A DNA stretch of 64,000 nucleotides. Source: Sphaerisporangium melleum (lineage in GTDB: Bacteria > Actinomycetota > Actinomycetes > Streptosporangiales > Streptosporangiaceae). The DNA is taken from the NCBI RefSeq assembly GCF_014646695.1, contig NZ_BMNT01000021.1, positions 82,604-146,603 on the forward strand, written 5' to 3'. Shown here one piece after another: positions 61,524 through 64,000 of the stretch (position 1 is its first letter; every line of letters starts with the position of its first letter). The notes beneath the pieces were generated by a model that had not been told where the DNA came from, ran no database searches, and was given only the letters and a program-made list of their open reading frames with translations. The translations under genes and the position numbers were made by a program.

Positions 61524-62942
61524 GTGTCGTCCACCCCCCGCAGAGGCGGCCTGACCGGCCGGATCCTCGTCCTGGCAGGCACGGTCGCGGCGATGGTGCT
61601 CGCGACCGTCCCCGCGCAGGCAGCGGACATCCCGGGCACCGACCAGATCGTCATGAGCCCGAACGTCCAGCACGTGGCGAACATCCCGAAACCCGCGGCC
61701 ATCGCCAACACCATCAACACCGACATCGCCTTCCAGGGCGACTACGCCTACGTGGGCAACTACGGGGGCTTCTCCATCTACGACATCAAGAACCCCAAGA
61801 AGACCAGTGTGGTCAGCTCGGTGGTCTGCCCCGGCTCCCAGATGGACCTGTCGGTCTACGGCGACCTGCTGTTCGCCTCGGTCGACTCCTCGCGCTCCGA
61901 CGACTCCTGCAACAGCGTCTCCCAGCCTGCGTCGAACAAGGCGTCCTGGGAGGGCATCCGCATCTTCGACGTGAGCGACAAGGCCAACCCCAAGTACATC
62001 AAGTCCGTCGAGACCGCCTGTGGCTCGCACACCCACACCCTGGTGCCGGACAAGCGGCGCGGCAACGTGTACCTGTACGTGTCGTCGTACTCGCCGCGGG
62101 CCGACTACCCCGACTGCCAGCCGCCGCACGACAAGATCTCGATCGTCAAGGTGCCGCTGAACGACCCCACGTCGGCTTCGGTGGTCGCCACCCCGGTGGT
62201 GTTCCCCGACGGCGGCAACGAGACCCAGCCGGGTCTGGCGGCGCCCACCAGCGGCTGCCACGACATCACCGCCTACGCCGAGAAGGGCATCGCGGCGGGC
62301 GCGTGCATGGGCGACGGCGTGCTGTTCGACATCAGGGACCCAGAGAACCCGAAGGTGACGGCGCGGGTGACCGACCCCAACTTCGCGTTCTGGCACTCGG
62401 CCACCTTCAACAACGAAGGCACGAAGGTCGTGTTCACCGACGAGCTCGGCGGCGGCGGCGCGGCCACCTGCAACGAGACGGTCGGCCCGAACCGCGGCGC
62501 GGACGCCATCTACGACATCAGGCACGGTCAACTCGTGTTCAAGAGCTACTTCAAGATCCCGCGGTACCAGGGGGAGACGGAGAACTGCGTCGCGCACAAC
62601 GGCTCGCTCATCCCGGTCAAGGGACGCGACATCATGGTGCAGGCGTGGTACCAGGGCGGCGCCTCGATCTGGGACTTCACCGACTCCACCCGCCCGGCCG
62701 AGATCGGTTACTTCGAGCGCGGCCCGGCGGCCGAGGGCTCGGGCGGCTTCTGGTCGGCGTACTACTACAACGGCTACATCTACGCCAGCGACTTCAACCG
62801 GGGCTTCGACGTCATCAAAATCAATGATCGGCGGACCAACCCGGCCAACGGCGTCCATGTGGACCGCCTGAACGTCCAGACCCAGGGCTCCTACCGCGAG
62901 CGCGGCCACGGCGACTGGATCTGGAGCGCCGACGAGGACTGA
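61524..62942 (+). CDS. Secreted LVIVD-repeat beta-propeller-like protein
   Basis: The 472-residue protein has a signal peptide (ILVLAGTVAAMVLATVPAQAA) and repeated LVIVD-type units such as AYVGNYGGFSIYDIKNPKKTSVV, WEGIRIFDVSDKANPKYIKSV and GVLFDIRDPENPKVTARVTD, which usually fold into a beta-propeller. Several Cys residues are present. The role is unknown. GTG 61524 follows AGGAGGG. It is divergent from the DUF305 lipoprotein gene. Confidence 0.86.
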   Translation: MSSTPRRGGLTGRILVLAGTVAAMVLATVPAQAADIPGTDQIVMSPNVQHVANIPKPAAIANTINTDIAFQGDYAYVGNYGGFSIYDIKNPKKTSVVSSVVCPGSQMDLSVYGDLLFASVDSSRSDDSCNSVSQPASNKASWEGIRIFDVSDKANPKYIKSVETACGSHTHTLVPDKRRGNVYLYVSSYSPRADYPDCQPPHDKISIVKVPLNDPTSASVVATPVVFPDGGNETQPGLAAPTSGCHDITAYAEKGIAAGACMGDGVLFDIRDPENPKVTARVTDPNFAFWHSATFNNEGTKVVFTDELGGGGAATCNETVGPNRGADAIYDIRHGQLVFKSYFKIPRYQGETENCVAHNGSLIPVKGRDIMVQAWYQGGASIWDFTDSTRPAEIGYFERGPAAEGSGGFWSAYYYNGYIYASDFNRGFDVIKINDRRTNPANGVHVDRLNVQTQGSYRERGHGDWIWSADED

Positions 62943-62951
62943 CCGGCGGCC

Positions 62952-62986
62952 GGTCGCGCGGGACGCCGCCGGCGCACCGCGCGACC
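62952..62986 (+). terminator. Hairpin after the LVIVD-repeat gene
   Basis: GGTCGCGCGG and CCGCGCGACC form perfect 10-bp arms around a 15-base GC-rich loop, 10 bases past the stop. Confidence 0.6.
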
Positions 62987-63192
62987 ATCTCCGCAGACCC
63001 CGCGCCGGCCTCGGCGGACGTCCTGACCGGCGTGCCGGGGCGACGGGCGGGGAACATAGTGTGCAGGACCAGTGATGGACGGCCCGGGCGCCGCACGGCC
63101 CCGGGCCGTCCTGCGCGTCCGCGGCCGGCCGGGCGGTCCCCGGCGGTCGCACGGTCATGGCGGGATGCGAGTAAGGTGAGCACCGCCCGGGT

Positions 63193-63207
63193 GTTACCGC
63201 TGGTAAC
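63193..63207. promoter_or_regulatory. Palindromic operator candidate before the acyl-CoA dehydrogenase gene
   Basis: GTTACC-gct-GGTAAC, a perfect 15-base palindrome about 65 bases before the start codon. It is the kind of site used by TetR- or GntR-type fatty-acid regulators; which regulator is unknown. Confidence 0.5.
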
Positions 63208-63270
63208 GCCTGCCGTCCGCGGCGCGCGGCGGCTGCCCGGCACGTTCCCTCGTGAGGAGTTGTCGAGACG

Positions 63271-64000
63271 ATGGCCGAGAGTGCGAGCGAGTTCTCCCTG
63301 GAGCTGAGCGCGGACCTTCGCGAGGTCCGCGACTGGGTCCACGACTTCGCGGCCGGCGTCATCCGCCCGGCCGGCGCCGAGTGGGACGAGCGCGAGGAGA
63401 CCCCGTGGCCGGTCATCCAGGAGGCAGCCAAGATCGGGCTGTACTCGCTGGACTTCTTCGCCCAGCAGTGGTTCGAGCCGAGCGGCCTCGGCATCCCGGT
63501 GGCCTTCGAAGAGATCTTCTGGGGCGACGCTGGCATCGGCCTGTCCCTCGCCGGCACCGGCCTGGCCGCCGCCGCGCTCGCCGCCAACGGCACCCCCGAG
63601 CAGATGGCGGAGTGGCTCCCGCAGATGTTCGGCACCCCCGACGACGTCAAGCTCGGCGCCTTCTGCGCCTCCGAGCCGGACGCCGGCTCCGACGTCGGCG
63701 CCATCCGCACCCGGGCGGTGTACGACCAGGCCACCGGTGACTGGGTGCTCAACGGCGTCAAGACCTGGGCCACCAACGGCGGCATCGCCGACGTCCACGT
63801 CGTCGTGGCCTCCGTCGACCCCGAACTGCGCACCCGCGGCCAGGCGTCCTTCATCGTGCCGCCGGGCACCCCCGGCCTGTCCCAGGGGCAGAAGTTCAGA
63901 AAGCACGGCATCCGCGCCTCGCACACCGCCGAGGTCGTCCTCTCCGACGTGCGCGTGCCCGGCGGCTGCCTGGTGGGCGGCAAGGAGAAGCTCGACGCCC
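63271..64000 (+). CDS. Acyl-CoA dehydrogenase, 3' end outside window
   Basis: The first 243 residues are visible. They show the acyl-CoA dehydrogenase N-terminal helical domain (LREVRDWVHDFAAGVIRPAGAEWDERE) and the flavin/substrate beta domain signatures GAFCASEPDAGSDVGAIRTRA and WVLNGVKTWATNGGIADVHVVVA, with RKHGIRASHTAEVVLSDVRVP. It is a cytosolic FAD enzyme of fatty-acid or branched-chain oxidation; chain-length preference cannot be read. ATG 63271 follows GAGGAG. Confidence 0.93.
   Translation, partial: MAESASEFSLELSADLREVRDWVHDFAAGVIRPAGAEWDEREETPWPVIQEAAKIGLYSLDFFAQQWFEPSGLGIPVAFEEIFWGDAGIGLSLAGTGLAAAALAANGTPEQMAEWLPQMFGTPDDVKLGAFCASEPDAGSDVGAIRTRAVYDQATGDWVLNGVKTWATNGGIADVHVVVASVDPELRTRGQASFIVPPGTPGLSQGQKFRKHGIRASHTAEVVLSDVRVPGGCLVGGKEKLDA

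Larger units (their letters stand above)
62943..63270. other. Intergenic region before the acyl-CoA dehydrogenase gene
   Basis: About 330 bases with a terminator at the left and a palindrome at 63193-63207 (both listed). No gene is seen. Confidence 0.45.

Overview
The window is a very GC-rich actinomycete chromosome segment. Frequent GTG starts, ATGA/GTGA-coupled operons, several probably leaderless promoters, a WhiJ-like XRE/DUF397/ATPase triad, RamB, GpgS, FolP2 and many secreted sugar hydrolases suggest a filamentous member of the Streptosporangiales. A complete Entner-Doudoroff operon would suit a Nonomuraea-like genus. The genus is an inference from gene content only. No tRNA, rRNA, CRISPR array, integrase or transposase was seen.

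Layout. 1-2 kb: an SPFH/band-7 membrane protein (cut by the window edge) coupled to a TIR protein with a GUN4-like C-terminus. 2.3-6.4 kb: PfkB kinase, the DUF397/XRE/ATPase triad around an inverted repeat, and a uridine-kinase-like protein. 6.7-16.4 kb: sugar block with two near-identical MFS transporters flanking a secreted GH43-ricin hydrolase, then edd-glk-eda and a divergent ROK regulator. 16.4-21.6 kb: ion channel, then an ABC exporter with a two-component system. 21.7-29.8 kb: cytoplasmic-type subtilase, spermidine-synthase-like membrane protein, LCP cell-wall ligase, neutral zinc peptidase. 29.9-42 kb: LysR, FolP2, PLP lyase with TetR, a YcnI copper protein, membrane proteins, an unusual three-gene ABC-2 exporter, an HSL-type esterase and a membrane Ser/Thr kinase.

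42-53 kb: isocitrate lyase with a RamB-like site upstream and a RamB homologue 8 kb away. Between them lies a carbohydrate-uptake operon (solute-binding lipoprotein, two permeases, an unrecognised 629-residue enzyme, RraA) with a FadR-type GntR regulator. The regulator's promoter, the operon promoter and a third promoter share one operator motif. The third promoter drives only a wrecked gene: a secreted beta-helix polysaccharide lyase with a CBM6 tail, frameshifted and carrying an inverted internal piece. 53-64 kb: GpgS, a DoxX-like protein, a secreted GH53 galactanase, a 109-residue orphan gene followed by an array of Shine-Dalgarno-like elements ending at a perfect 12-bp hairpin, an atypical P450, nitronate monooxygenase, a DUF305 lipoprotein, an LVIVD-repeat secreted protein and the start of an acyl-CoA dehydrogenase.

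The two most unusual items are the one-strand array of GAAAGGAG elements at 56889-57413, which no gene call explains, and the three-site GntR regulon whose lyase target is broken. The TIR/GUN4-SPFH pair is a candidate signalling or defence module.
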